Source of the DNA: an uncultured Ruminococcus sp.
GTDB lineage: Bacteria > Bacillota > Clostridia > Oscillospirales > Acutalibacteraceae
Assembly (NCBI GenBank): GCA_934476515.1
Contig: CAKSNZ010000001.1
Coordinates: 137,541 to 201,540, forward strand
Length of the DNA stretch: 64,000 nucleotides
Direction: 5' to 3'
Positions 63,965-64,000 of the stretch are shown here, piece by piece. Below the pieces are notes generated by a model. It ran no database searches. It worked only from the letters and a program-made list of their open reading frames with translations, and was not told the origin of the DNA. How positions within the stretch are numbered: the first letter of the stretch is position 1; the number at the start of each line of letters is the position of its first letter. The translations under genes and the position numbers were made by a program.

Positions 63965-64000
63965 ACGCCTTAAAGGCTATGTTACTAGCTTCGTCTAAAG

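Noticed and set aside
1..64000. CRISPR arrays and rRNA genes
   Set aside because: No evenly spaced short repeats and no rRNA sequence were seen; the repetitive parts are protein repeats or terminators.

Overview
The window looks like the chromosome of an AT-rich, spore-forming, anaerobic gut Clostridia of the Ruminococcus bromii type. The signs are [FeFe]-hydrogenase maturases (HydG, start of HydF), sporulation genes (SpoVAD, SpoIIE), low-GC codon use, and a starch-degrading set that includes a secreted CBM26/CBM74-like/dockerin protein resembling the R. bromii amylosome protein Sas6. The species assignment is inference from gene content only.

Layout. 1-13.0 kb is ordinary core genome: hydF(start)/hydG, ppiB, a lipoprotein MBL hydrolase, an FkbM methyltransferase, asparaginase, split transketolase, divergent coaBC and coaX-birA (CoA and biotin), a lipoprotein, an sdpRI-like regulator/immunity pair and a cupin. 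13.1-13.4 kb holds tRNA-Tyr and tRNA-Thr with their own promoter and terminator. 13.6-19.6 kb is a clearly GC-richer block between two decayed transposase remnants (IS481-like on the left, ISL3-like on the right). It carries a 7TM sensor, a histidine kinase, a LuxR-type regulator and a secreted surface protein. An 18-bp motif present in two copies links the regulator promoter to the surface protein promoter.

19.7-46.6 kb returns to core genome. Starch and maltodextrin use is spread over a cytoplasmic GH13 enzyme (19.7 kb), the Sas6-like starch binder (29.9 kb), a lipoprotein GH13 amylase (38.2 kb) and a MalEFG importer (40.0-43.8 kb, no ATPase gene). Between them lie a MecA-like protein, an rlmB / pseudo-P-type-ATPase / rpe operon, SpoVAD, a VanW protein, a UgtP-like glycosyltransferase and SpoIIE. 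A MurE-family ligase, a patatin-like lipase and a SHOCT protein follow.

47.5-64 kb starts at tRNA-Trp and is accessory DNA. It contains an unrecognised 476-aa protein, a decayed integrase fragment, and a locus with a two-component system, a lactococcin-972-like bacteriocin, its membrane protein and an ABC ATPase. After these come an unknown membrane protein and a 687-codon protein with two HEPN-like halves. A mobilizable element fills the rest: intact integrase, MobP-type relaxase, MobC-like protein, HTH initiator, excisionase and a zinc-ribbon protein. The decayed integrase is an internally deleted relative of the intact one in the same orientation, so the bacteriocin/HEPN cargo lies between two related integrase ends.

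The most novel-looking items are the tandem-HEPN protein, the bacteriocin locus with a hairpin that may hide a ribosome-binding site, the catalytically degenerate P-type-ATPase-like protein in the rlmB-rpe operon, and the GC-rich signalling island with its two-copy operator.
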